Shown: positions 18,672 to 27,096 of the stretch, in pieces | Layout of the letters: each line of letters opens with the position of its first letter | How positions within the stretch are numbered: position 1 is the first letter of the stretch | Notes under the pieces: generated by a model | Database searches by the model: none | What the model saw: the letters and a program-made list of their open reading frames with translations, nothing else | What the model was told of the DNA's origin: nothing | Program-made: the position numbers and the translations under genes | Origin: DASUBV01 sp963822485 | Lineage (GTDB): Bacteria; Actinomycetota; Actinomycetes; Streptosporangiales; Streptosporangiaceae | DNA: 64,000 nt | Direction of reading: 5' to 3' | NCBI GenBank assembly: GCA_963822485.1 | Contig: CAWGHW010000017.1 | Coordinates: forward strand, 1-64,000

Positions 18672-19975
18672 ATGTCCTCACCAGTTCCGGCCCGGCCGCC
18701 ATTCCCGCACGCCTCGCCGATCCCGCGGCGCTCGGCGCTGGCCACCGGCCTGGCGCTGCCGCTGGGCCTGCTGATCGCGGGGTGCTCGTCCGATAACGCG
18801 CACCAGGCGAGCCATCGGCCCCGGCCCGGTCGTCCCAGCCGACGCGGTCGCGGTTGTCGACCCGGCTCACGCTGCCGCCGCCGACCGGCCCTTTCCAGAT
18901 CGGCACTGTCTCGCTGCACCTCATCGATACCTCCCGCCCTGATCCGTGGGTGCCCTCGGACCGGACCAGGCAGCTGATGATCCAGATCTGGTACCCCGCT
19001 GACCACGCCGATAGCTACCCTCGCGCGCCGTACACGACGCCCGCCACGGCACGTGCCTGGCAGAAGTCGATAGGGGTCCCCGTCGCGCTCAACTTGCCGA
19101 TCACGGACGGCCATCTCGGCGCCCCGGTGCGCCAGCGTCAGGGCGGCTGGCCCGTCGTGCTGTACTCCCACAGCCTGGGCGGAGAGCGGTTCGAGACCAC
19201 CTGCCTGGTCGAGGAACTGGCCAGCCGCGGCTACGTGGTCGTCACGATCGACCACATCCACGACGCTGCCGCCGTCCAGCTGCCGGACGGGCAGATGGAG
19301 TCCTACGCCGTCCCGGCCAAGCTCACCGCCCGGGTGGTCAGCAAGGAGATCAACGCCCGCGTCGCCGACGTGCGCTTCGTCCTGGACCAGCTCGCCGTGA
19401 TCAGCCGCGGGGGCAATCCCGACCACGAGCACCGGCCGCTGCCCCGCGGCCTGCAGACCGCGCTCGACCTCAGCCGGACCGGGATGTTCGGCCAGTCCGA
19501 CGGCGGCTCCACCACCGGTGCGGCCATCGACGCCGACTCCCGCATCAAAGCCGGCGTCGACCTGGACGGCACTCTGTGGACATCCCAGGCGATTGACGGG
19601 TCCGATCACGCGCTGCTGTTGTTCGGAAGGCAGAAAATGGACCCCTATGAGGCGAAGACCTGGGCGGAACTCTGGCCGAAGCAGCGCGGCCCGAAGCTCG
19701 CGCTGAACCTGCTCGGCTCGACGCATGACACCTTCACGGACCTCGCCGCGCTGGTGCCGCAGGCCATCCCCATTCTCGGCGAGCCGCACAGCTTCGTCGT
19801 CCGGGGGATCGGCACCATCAACGGAGACCGCGCGGTCGCTGTCGAGCGCACCTACATCAGCGCCTGGTTCGACAGGTACCTGCGCGGCCGCGACAGTTCC
19901 CTGCTCACCCGGCCATCAGCGCGCTACCCCGAGGTCCGCTTCCGAGCGATGATGCCAGCCGCGCCCAGGGCCTGA
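18672..19975 (+). CDS. PAF-acetylhydrolase-like lipoprotein (alpha/beta hydrolase), one frameshift
   Basis: About 430 residues. ATG 18672 follows AAGGAAT and opens a lipoprotein signal with twin arginine (PRRSALATG) and lipobox IAGC. One base is missing near 18835; the rest of the protein continues in another frame. The catalytic part matches the PAF-acetylhydrolase/chlorophyllase group: MIQIWYPADHADSYPRAPY, VVLYSHSLGGERF, ELASRGYVVVTIDHIHDA, nucleophile GMFGQSDGGST, and the His of STHDTFTDL near the end. It probably hydrolyses short acyl esters at the cell surface. It follows the exporter operon by about 70 bases and might be co-transcribed. Confidence 0.75.
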
Positions 19976-20066
19976 CGACATGCCCTGGGCGCTGCGGTGA
20001 TCAATAGCGTTGATAGCCGGGGCGGATGATCTGCTGCGGGGCGCCGTCAATCTGGAGGCGGACCTC

Positions 20067-20270
20067 ATGGGCTCACGATTCACCACTCTCACGTCGTCGG
20101 ACGTCCAGCGCTTCGAGCCCGACGGCTACGTGGTGGTCAAGCAGGCTTTCGCGCGTGCTGACGGCCTCGCCATGGAACGGCGATGGTGGCGGAGTTGGAA
20201 CCCTGGCATCTGCTCGCGCCATTCCTGGCGCGAGGTAGCCACGGCAGGTGACAGCCTGGCGGGCTCGTAG
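20067..20270 (+). pseudogene. Truncated N-terminus of a phytanoyl-CoA dioxygenase-like gene
   Basis: ATG 20067 has a good GGAGG (20054-20058) and encodes SDVQRFEPDGYVVVKQAFAR, the usual N-terminus of PhyH-type dioxygenases, but the frame stops after 67 codons. The Fe(II)-binding HxD/H residues are absent. It looks like a decayed or truncated gene. It is unrelated in position to the full PhyH gene at 56971-57798. Confidence 0.45.
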
Positions 20271-20278
20271 GCTCGGGG

Positions 20279-21007
20279 ATGCAGGATTTTGAGTCGGTGT
20301 CCACGTGGCAGCAGCCGGTGCCGCCGCCGGCGTCAGCGGAGCGGACGGCACTGATCGCGACCGTGGCGAGCTGGGTGGCGGCGCTGGGCACGGGCAGGCT
20401 GCGGGTCGCCGTTGACGGCCTGACCGGGGCGGGCAAAACGAGCTTCGGACACGAGCTCGCGGCCGCGCTTCGCGGTCTGGGACGCGCGACGATGCGCGCC
20501 TCGATGGATGACTTCAAGTACCCATGGCGGCATGCCCGTGAGCATGGCTATGACCGGGTCAGCGGCGAGGGCTACTACCGCAATGCCTACGACTTCAGCT
20601 CCGCCCGCGACCTGCTGCTCGGCCCGGCGGGCCCATCCGGGTCCGGCGAAGTGGCGCTGTGCGGGCACGATCCGCTGACCGGCGCTGACCACCGGGACAC
20701 GAAGATCAGCGCCCCGGCAGGCGCGATCCTGATCGTCGACTCAGTTTTCGCGTTCCGCCCCCAGTACAACGACTGCTGGGAATACCGCATCTGGCTCGAG
20801 GTCGACCCCGAGACCGCGCTGCGGCGCGGCATCGCACGGGACTCCGCCGCCGAGGGCGCCGAAGAAGCCGCCCGTGTTCACCGTGACCGCTATCACGCGG
20901 CGGAAGCGATCTACCTCGCCGAGGCAGACCCGCGGTCCCTGGCCGATCTCACCATCGACAACAAAGACTTCAGCCGCCCCCGCATCCTGACCCACCGCAG
21001 CACCTGA
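20279..21007 (+). CDS. Uridine-kinase-like P-loop kinase
   Basis: 242 residues, cytosolic. P-loop VDGLTGAGKTSFG at residues 46-58, MDDFKYPW as the acceptor-site Asp region, GYYRNAYDF and the second Asp in ILIVDSVFAFRP; these match the uridine kinase/phosphoribulokinase-like group found in actinobacteria. The C-terminal TIDNKDFSRPRIL is also typical. It may salvage a nucleoside or phosphorylate a small metabolite. It stands alone between a gene remnant and a convergent phosphoesterase gene. Confidence 0.75.
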   Translation: MQDFESVSTWQQPVPPPASAERTALIATVASWVAALGTGRLRVAVDGLTGAGKTSFGHELAAALRGLGRATMRASMDDFKYPWRHAREHGYDRVSGEGYYRNAYDFSSARDLLLGPAGPSGSGEVALCGHDPLTGADHRDTKISAPAGAILIVDSVFAFRPQYNDCWEYRIWLEVDPETALRRGIARDSAAEGAEEAARVHRDRYHAAEAIYLAEADPRSLADLTIDNKDFSRPRILTHRST

Positions 21008-21076
21008 CCGGCAGCCCAGCGGGCGCCGAACGCCGGCTCCGGCGCGCAAGGGTCTGACCAGGCCTGCCCGGTCCGC

Positions 21077-22039
21077 TCAGAGATGGAAGGCGGCGGCCAT
21101 GCTCCGGGCTGAGGAAGCCTGGCCGAGCTTTGGCAGGCCGAGCAGCTCTTCGGTGGTGCGCAGCAGGGAGTAGTGGCTGAAGAAGGTTCCGGATCTGGTG
21201 CCGGCGGGGGTGCTCGGGCTGATCACGATCGTGGCCACCCGGCAGCTGCTGTCGGTGGTGCCAGGGTCGTCGCAGTCCTCCACCGGGTAACCGCCTGAGC
21301 CCTCATCCCAGGTGATGAACACGACGGTGGTCCGAGCCCGGTACTGCCTGCTGTCCAGGATGACCGGCAGGTTCCTGGCCAGCCACGCGTCACCTTGCGC
21401 GATGGTGCCGTCGTGCATGTCATCGATCAGGTTCGGGGTGATGAACGAGAACGCGGGCAGGGCGTTGCGAGTCAGGTCAGTGGCGAGCTGGGTGTACGGG
21501 ACGTCGTGCCGGGCGCACCCGGGCAGCGACGTGTAGTACGGCGGGGGATTGTGCCGGACCGCGTACTCGCCGGAGTTCGACCGGTCGCAGCTGGACGGCA
21601 TCGACTGCTGGTAGGCCTTCCACGTCTCGCCCTGCCCGAAGATGCTCGGGGCCGAGGTGTCGCAGATCGGCGAGACGTTGCAGTCCAGGAACGACAGGAC
21701 TGGCAGGTGGGCCTGAGCGAGCCCGGAGGTTGCAGCGAGGTAGTTGGGCAGGCTGGGGTGCGTGGTGTTGTGGTAGTTGGTGGCTAGCCCGCACCGGGCG
21801 GCGAGGGAGTTGATGTACGGCGCCTGAGCCTTGTTGCCGACGATGTCGCTGAAGCTGTGGTTCTCCATCCAGATCCAGACCACGTGCTGGTAGCTGCGCG
21901 GCGCCGACTTGGTACCGCAGGGTCCGGACGCGGCATCAGCCGCGGACGCGGCAACTGTCGGCGACACGGCCGCCGCCCCGGTCGCCGTAGCGATCGTGGC
22001 GAGAACGATGGCCGCCATGAGCAGGAGCCTGATGCGCAT
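21077..22039 (-). CDS. Secreted phosphoesterase (acid phosphatase / phospholipase C family)
   Basis: 320 residues from ATG 22039, which has AGGAGG five bases upstream. The signal peptide MRIRLLLMAAIVLATIATAT precedes a PF04185-type domain: HVVWIWMENHSFSDIVG with the metal-binding Glu-Asn, NTTHPSLPNYLAATSG, PNLIDDMHDGTIAQGD and VFITWDEGSGGY with further metal ligands. It should cleave phosphate mono- or diesters outside the cell. It has several Cys pairs as expected for a secreted enzyme. Confidence 0.85.
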   Translation of the reverse strand: MRIRLLLMAAIVLATIATATGAAAVSPTVAASAADAASGPCGTKSAPRSYQHVVWIWMENHSFSDIVGNKAQAPYINSLAARCGLATNYHNTTHPSLPNYLAATSGLAQAHLPVLSFLDCNVSPICDTSAPSIFGQGETWKAYQQSMPSSCDRSNSGEYAVRHNPPPYYTSLPGCARHDVPYTQLATDLTRNALPAFSFITPNLIDDMHDGTIAQGDAWLARNLPVILDSRQYRARTTVVFITWDEGSGGYPVEDCDDPGTTDSSCRVATIVISPSTPAGTRSGTFFSHYSLLRTTEELLGLPKLGQASSARSMAAAFHL

Positions 22040-22183
22040 GAGCACCTCCTGGCGAATGCTGTCCCCGCTGCGGGAACATTCCGGGAACAACGCCCTGGCA
22101 CTAAGCGTGCCTGCGCCGCGCCGCCGCATCCACCAATTCCGGGAGAACCGCCGCTGGCTGCGTCACAAGGCCATGCGGGCGGG

Positions 22184-23452
22184 TCAGCGGGGCGGGCTGT
22201 TGAGAGTAGCCATCACGGCGTACTGGCAGCATGTTGTGGCGGATGACCGCAGCTGACCGGTGGTTACCTGGTAGGCCCACATGTGCTCGCCGGTGCCCTG
22301 GTAAAAGAGCCACGTGCCGTCTGGGGACCATGCGGTCACTGACAGCAGGAAGGCAGCCGACGACGGGACCGCCGTCGGCTTGGTGTTCTGGCCGGTCAGG
22401 TGAAGGACGAACACCCGGGTGATGCCCTGGCTATCGGGCGGTATCACCGCCTGGACTGCCATCATCTTGCCCGTCGGCGCGATCTCGCTGCGGGACCAGG
22501 CCCAGTTGCCTCCGTGGGTTGGCGCCCATCCGGTCGTTCCCGGCGGTGCCGGGAACGACTCTAGGTTGCCGGTGACGACGTCGAGCACTCGCAGGGTCCG
22601 GCAGGCGTAATAGCCGAAGTTCCCTCCCTGGCTCAGGCTCTGTGCCGTCCCGTGGTTGGCACAGTCGCTGCCGTAGGCGACCAGCCGCGGGCTGACAGCG
22701 AAGCCCTCGGCTGACGACGAATAGGGCAGCGGTCTGGGCGCTGCACCGGGACTCCACAGCCAGTAGGGACCGCGCACCTGGCTATCGCGCGGCTCCAGGA
22801 GCAGGCCGGCGTTCGTTCCGGCGATCAGCTGAGTTCCGCCGGGCAGGGCGATCGGCGGGGTGATCGGCGGCCCGCGCCGCCCGCCGGACACCGGGACGGA
22901 CTGGATCCTGACGGCGGCCGCGCCGGCCTGCCCGGCGCCCTGCTCGAGCCAGACGTCGCCAGGCCTGGCGGAGGGAGCAAACGCCCGGGCCTTCCCGAGC
23001 ACCAGCGTCTTGCCGGTGACCGCGCTGGTGGCCCGGACGCTCCTGTTCAGGACGTAGACGATCCAGCCGCCTGTCACCATGACCGGCTGATACTCGCCCG
23101 GGTCGACCACCGCAGTGGCCCGCCCGAGCCGCCCGGTGCGCAGGTTGTCGACGGCGATCGTGCCGTCCTGACCGCCGCCGGCCGGCCACATCAGCACGGT
23201 CGCGCCGACGTTCGCCGGGATGGGACCGGGTACCTGCGGCCGGGCGGAGTGGCCCGCGGCGGGCCGGGGGTGGCTCGGCCGCCGGGGCCCGCTGGCGCCG
23301 GGCAGGCCGGCCAGCGCGCCGATCGCCGCCGCGAGCACGGCCGCCAGCGCAACACCGGTGGCCGCGTAGCGCCTGCGCTGACGCCGCCGTGCCTCCTTGA
23401 TGAGCGCCTCGAGGTCAGGACCCGGCGCGGGCGCCACGGCTGTGTTCTTCAT
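22184..23452 (-). CDS. Membrane-anchored protein with probable beta-propeller ectodomain
   Basis: 422 residues. A short cytoplasmic N-terminus rich in Arg (EARRRQRRRYAA) leads to one membrane helix (residues 30-50), followed by a Pro-rich linker and about 340 residues of alternating strands with propeller-like phrases such as VTAWSPDGTWLFYQGTG. ATG 23452 has AGGAG upstream, overlapping the TAG stop of the GntR gene, so the two genes are co-transcribed. I do not recognise a named family. The layout of regulator first, membrane protein second is like YtrA-type operons. Perhaps it is a sensor or accessory surface protein. Confidence 0.7.
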   Translation of the reverse strand: MKNTAVAPAPGPDLEALIKEARRRQRRRYAATGVALAAVLAAAIGALAGLPGASGPRRPSHPRPAAGHSARPQVPGPIPANVGATVLMWPAGGGQDGTIAVDNLRTGRLGRATAVVDPGEYQPVMVTGGWIVYVLNRSVRATSAVTGKTLVLGKARAFAPSARPGDVWLEQGAGQAGAAAVRIQSVPVSGGRRGPPITPPIALPGGTQLIAGTNAGLLLEPRDSQVRGPYWLWSPGAAPRPLPYSSSAEGFAVSPRLVAYGSDCANHGTAQSLSQGGNFGYYACRTLRVLDVVTGNLESFPAPPGTTGWAPTHGGNWAWSRSEIAPTGKMMAVQAVIPPDSQGITRVFVLHLTGQNTKPTAVPSSAAFLLSVTAWSPDGTWLFYQGTGEHMWAYQVTTGQLRSSATTCCQYAVMATLNSPPR

Positions 23453-23461
23453 AGCCCGCTC

Positions 23462-23803
23462 CTACGACACCTGCGCAATGATCTCGGCCAGCTCCGCTGG
23501 CTGGTACCCGCAATGCCGGGCCAGCACGACAAGCTCGCGCGCCTTGGCCATCACGGCGCTGCGCTCCGGCCCGATACCGCTCACCGTCACGCCCCGCCCG
23601 CGGCGGAACTCGACCAGCCCTTCATCCCGCAGCGTCCGCAGCCCCCGGAACACGGTGTTGGCGTTGACGCCAAGTACCGCGGCCAGGTCCCTGGCGGGCG
23701 GTAGCCGCTCGCCGGTGCGCACCTCGCCGTCGGCGATCGCCCGCCGGATCGCCGCTGCGACCTGCTCGTGCAGCGACACCGGGCTCGAGTGATCAATCTT
23801 CAC
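23462..23803 (-). CDS. YtrA-type GntR family regulator
   Basis: 113 residues from GTG 23803, giving the usual start VKIDHSSPVSLHEQVAAAIR. The winged helix covers residues 10-77 (GERLPPARDLAAVLGVNANT as the HTH, then FRGLRTLRDEGLVEFRRGRG), followed by the short alpha-helical tail of the YtrA group. An in-frame ATG at 23842 would add 13 residues but would read through a palindrome and the -10-like box, so GTG is preferred. It probably represses its own operon with the membrane protein at 22184-23452. Confidence 0.85.
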   Translation of the reverse strand: MKIDHSSPVSLHEQVAAAIRRAIADGEVRTGERLPPARDLAAVLGVNANTVFRGLRTLRDEGLVEFRRGRGVTVSGIGPERSAVMAKARELVVLARHCGYQPAELAEIIAQVS

Positions 23804-23808
23804 GATAG

Positions 23809-23836
23809 GACTAGTGCTAGTCACATTGGCATCATA
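23809..23836 (-). promoter_or_regulatory. Probable promoter -10 box and GntR operator
   Basis: On the minus strand TATGAT (23836-23831) is a good -10 box. Just downstream, 23822-23809, is the palindrome GACTAGCACTAGTC, with six-base arms around CA. It sits over the expected transcription start and directly before the GTG start. YtrA-type regulators bind such short palindromes, so autoregulation is likely. No clear -35 box is visible. Confidence 0.5.
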
Positions 23837-23937
23837 ACGCATTGCCGCGCCCATCGGCTGCGGCGCGGGCCCGGTGACCTGAATGCGGGCGAGCCAGCCG
23901 GGCCGCGACGGTGGCGCTGGGCTTCGCCAGAAGTCTG

Positions 23938-24981
23938 TCAATCTGTTTCGGGGAGGGTTCGGGGTAGTCCGAAGCGCGTCATGACGTTGGTGTTGAAGCC
24001 GGTGATGACGGTGATGTGGTCGCCGGCGGTGGTGATGACCAGGAGGGAGTAGGCGCGGTAGACACTGGCGTGGGGGTCGGCCAGGTACAAGCCGAGGGCG
24101 GGCTGGCCGTTGGCGCGGGTGGGTACCACGCGGTAGGTGCGGCCGGGGCGGAAGGTGACGGCGGCGAGGAGGCGCTGGGCTGATTCGATGCCGCGGTATT
24201 CCAGCATGGCCGGGGGCATGGAGAATCTCACGTCGGTGACGAGCAGTTCGATCAGGGCGTCCAGGTCGGCGCGTTCCAGGGCGTCGGTGAGCCGGGCGAC
24301 GAGCCGGTGTTCGGCGGCGGTGTCGGGTTGGCGTGCAGGCCGGCTGCGCGCCGTGCTGCTGGAGTCGGCGAGGTGGCTGTCGACGGTAGCCCGCGCGCGT
24401 TTGAGGGCGCTTTAACCGATTCCTGGGTGGCATCGAGCATCTGGGCGGCTTCGGCGGCGTGGTAGCCCAGGACGTCGCGCAGCACGAGTACGGCACGCTG
24501 GCGTGGGGGCAGCAGTTGCAGGGCGGTGATGAAGGCCAGGGAGATGGCCTCGGCGGTCTCGTAGCGGGCCTCCGGTCCGGGGCGCTGGTCGACGAGGTGG
24601 TCGAGCAGGACGTCGGGGTAGGGTTCCAGCCAGGGCGGGGCGTCGCCGGCGCTGGTGGGTTCGGGCAGGGCGGCCTCGGGCGGCGGGGGGGCGATGCGGG
24701 GGCGTCGGCTGTCGGCGCGCAGCATGCTCAGGCACCGATTGGTCGCGATCTTGTAGAGCCAGGTCCGGAGCGAGGACCGCTGGCCGAAGTCGCCGAGGTT
24801 ACGCCAGGCGGACACGAGGGTCTCCTGGAGTGCGTCCTCGGCGTCCTGCAGGGATCCCAGGATGCGGTAGCAGTGCACCTGCAACTCGTGGGAGTGGCAC
24901 TTCGACCAGGTCGCGGAACGCGTTGTGGTCGCCGGCCCGAGCGCGGGCGATCAGGTCCGTCGTGTCCATCTCCATCGGCAT
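23938..24981 (-). CDS. ECF sigma factor with SnoaL-like C-terminal domain (frame-disrupted)
   Basis: About 345 residues, SigG/SigX5-like. Region 2: ARAGDHNAFRDLVE, then HELQVHCYRILGSLQDAEDA and WLYKIATNRCLSML. Region 4: LQLLPPRQRAVLVLRDVLGY with AAEAAQMLDATQESVK. The tail after about residue 220 is a SnoaL-like domain (MPPAMLEYRGIESAQRLLAA, GLYLADPHASVYRAYSLLVI). Frames change near 24900 and at 24411-24413, the latter in a short T run where one base appears lost. ATG 24981 has GAGG ahead. It is divergent from a YCII-like gene and an MFS exporter, a pairing often seen for this sigma group. Confidence 0.8.
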
Positions 24982-25162
24982 GCATCCTCGCTTTTCTTCT
25001 TTCCGCCGGGCGCTTTCGGCTCGCTCTGAAAGTACCGACGCCGCCGGTCCCGCGAATTGGGCGGTGCCTGCGCGCCCAATTCGCGGACCGTGCTGGCGTC
25101 TACCCGGTTGGAGGCGGTCCCAGTCCGGGGCACGCCCCGGATACAGAACAGGACCACAGATC

Positions 25163-25462
25163 ATGGCCAAGTACGTTTTCTCCTTCCGTGTGCCCTCCGA
25201 CTACGCGCCCCACGCCGGGACGCCGGCCGAGTGGCGGGGCTGGTTCGGCGGGCTGGGCTCGGCCCTGGTGGACGTCGGCAACGCGGTGACCGATTACGCC
25301 TCGCTCGGCGAGGTCGGCGGCAGCGGCTCCCGGATGGTCGCCTACTCGGTGGTGTCCGCCGAGGACATGGACTCCGCGCTGGCGCTGGCCAAGGACTGCC
25401 CGGTGATGCGGGTCGGCGGCGGGGTCGAGGTCGGCCCCGTGATGGAAGCCGCCGGGTCGTGA
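25163..25462 (+). CDS. YCII-like small protein
   Basis: 99 residues starting MAKYVFSFRVPSDYAP. It has the ferredoxin-like length and layout of YCII/DGPF-domain proteins: an N-terminal beta strand, WRGWFGGLGSALVDVGN, GSRMVAYSVVSAEDMDSALA and a final GGGVEVGPVMEA. Such proteins are frequent partners of SigG/SigJ-type sigma factors, here divergently encoded. Its stop overlaps the GTG start of the MFS gene (GTGA). Biochemical role unknown. Confidence 0.7.
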   Translation: MAKYVFSFRVPSDYAPHAGTPAEWRGWFGGLGSALVDVGNAVTDYASLGEVGGSGSRMVAYSVVSAEDMDSALALAKDCPVMRVGGGVEVGPVMEAAGS

Positions 25463-26952
25463 GCGGCGCCATGACCGCATCGACGGCGCCGCCGGAGGGG
25501 TCGTTCCTGGCGACCGGGCGCGGCAGGGTCACGCTGGCGCTGCTGTGCGCGGTGACGTTCCTGGACGTCATGGACGGCGCGATCGTGAACGTCGCGCTGC
25601 CGACCATCCGTACGCATCTGGGGTTCTCGGTGCAGAACCTGCAGTGGGTGGTCAGCGGCTATCTGATCACCTATGGCGGGTTCCTGCTGCTGGGCGGCCG
25701 GGCCGGCGACCTGCTGGGGCGGCGGCGGCTGCTGATCGCCGGGACCGCGCTGTTCGCGGCCTCCTCGCTGGCCTGCGGGCTGGCCGACAGCCAGGGGCTG
25801 CTGGTCGGCGCCCGGCTCGCCCAGGGCTTCGGGGCGGCGATGATGTCCCCGGCCGCGCTGTCCATCCTGACCACCACCTTCCAGGACTCCGACCGGCACA
25901 AGGCGCTGGGCGTGTGGGCCGGGATCAGCGGGCTGGCCTCGGCGGTCGGGCTGTTCTTCGGCGGGCTGCTCACCCAGGACTTCGGCTGGCGGTGGGTGTT
26001 CTTCGTGAACCTCCCGCTGTGCGCGCTGGTGCTGTTCGGGGCGTTCCGGATCCTGAAGGCCGACCACGGCCGGTCCGTGCCGGGCGGTTTCGACGCGCTC
26101 GGCGCGGTGCTGGTCACCGCCAGCATGCTGCTGCTGATCTTCACGCTGGTGAAGGCGCCGGACGAGGGCTGGGGTGCGGGCCGCACCATCGGCGGGCTGG
26201 CCGCCTCGGCGGTGCTGATGGCCGCGTTCGTGGTCAATGAGCAGCGGCGCGCCCATCCGCTGGTCCCGTTGTCGATCTTCCGGATCAAGGGCCTGGCCGC
26301 GGCCGATGCCACCCAGGTGATCGCCTGGGCCGGGTTCTACTCGATGTTCTTCTTCGTCACTCTGTATATGCAGAACGTCCTGGGCTACTCCCAGCTGCGG
26401 TCCGGGCTCTCGTATGTGCCGGTGAGCGTCGGCATCGGGTTCGGCTCGACCGTGGCGACGAAGATGTTCGTCCGGACCGGTACCCGCCCGATCATCGTCT
26501 CCGGTGCGCTGCTCGCCGCCGGCGGCATCTTGTGGCTGTCCCGCATCCCGGTGGATGGCACCTATCTCGGCAACCTGCTCGCCCCGCTGGTGGTCATGGG
26601 GGCCGGGCTGGGGCTGCTGTATGCCGGTGTGCAAACGGCCGCGAACGCGGGCGTGCCGGAGGATCAGGCCGGATTGGCCGCGGCCCTGATCACCGCCTCT
26701 TTCCAGCTCGGGTCAGCGCTCGGCCTGGCGGTGTTCAGCGGGATCGCGACCAGCCGCACCAGCCACCTGCTGGCCGCCCACACCCCGCCCCCGGAGGCAC
26801 TCACCGCCGGATTCCAGCGGGCCCTGCTCGTCAGCGCCCTCTGCCTCGTGGCAGCCGGAGCCATCGCGCTGCGCGCCTCCAACACCCGCGGCGAACCCGC
26901 CGCCACACCAGAAACCCAACAAAACCTGGAACCCTCCTACGACCCCGCATAA
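25459..26952 (+). CDS. MFS multidrug exporter (DHA2/EmrB-QacA, 14 helices)
   Basis: 497 residues from GTG 25459 (493 from ATG 25471). Motif C-like FLDVMDGAIVNVALPTIRTH in helix one, GGRAGDLLGRRRLL as motif A, VVSGYLITYGGFLLLG, and about 14 membrane segments. It is translationally coupled to the YCII-like gene. Likely a proton-driven efflux pump for toxic compounds. A strong terminator follows directly. Confidence 0.9.
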   Translation: MSGAMTASTAPPEGSFLATGRGRVTLALLCAVTFLDVMDGAIVNVALPTIRTHLGFSVQNLQWVVSGYLITYGGFLLLGGRAGDLLGRRRLLIAGTALFAASSLACGLADSQGLLVGARLAQGFGAAMMSPAALSILTTTFQDSDRHKALGVWAGISGLASAVGLFFGGLLTQDFGWRWVFFVNLPLCALVLFGAFRILKADHGRSVPGGFDALGAVLVTASMLLLIFTLVKAPDEGWGAGRTIGGLAASAVLMAAFVVNEQRRAHPLVPLSIFRIKGLAAADATQVIAWAGFYSMFFFVTLYMQNVLGYSQLRSGLSYVPVSVGIGFGSTVATKMFVRTGTRPIIVSGALLAAGGILWLSRIPVDGTYLGNLLAPLVVMGAGLGLLYAGVQTAANAGVPEDQAGLAAALITASFQLGSALGLAVFSGIATSRTSHLLAAHTPPPEALTAGFQRALLVSALCLVAAGAIALRASNTRGEPAATPETQQNLEPSYDPA

Positions 26953-26965
26953 CACAACACAACGA

Positions 26966-27000
26966 AATCCCGGGATGGCGTTCAACGCCATCCCGGGATT
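26966..27000 (+). terminator. Strong intrinsic terminator after the MFS gene
   Basis: AATCCCGGGATGGCGTT and its exact complement face each other with almost no loop, giving a 15-17 bp stem, followed by CTCTTT. It ends the 25163-26952 transcript and separates it from the signalling gene at 27097. Confidence 0.85.
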
Positions 27001-27096
27001 CTCTTTACCGTCGGATGCGCGCAACTATGCCGGGCCAGAACGGATAACGCGCGCTGCGCGGCGCTAGGAACAGGCCGGGCGGGGCATAGACGCCAG

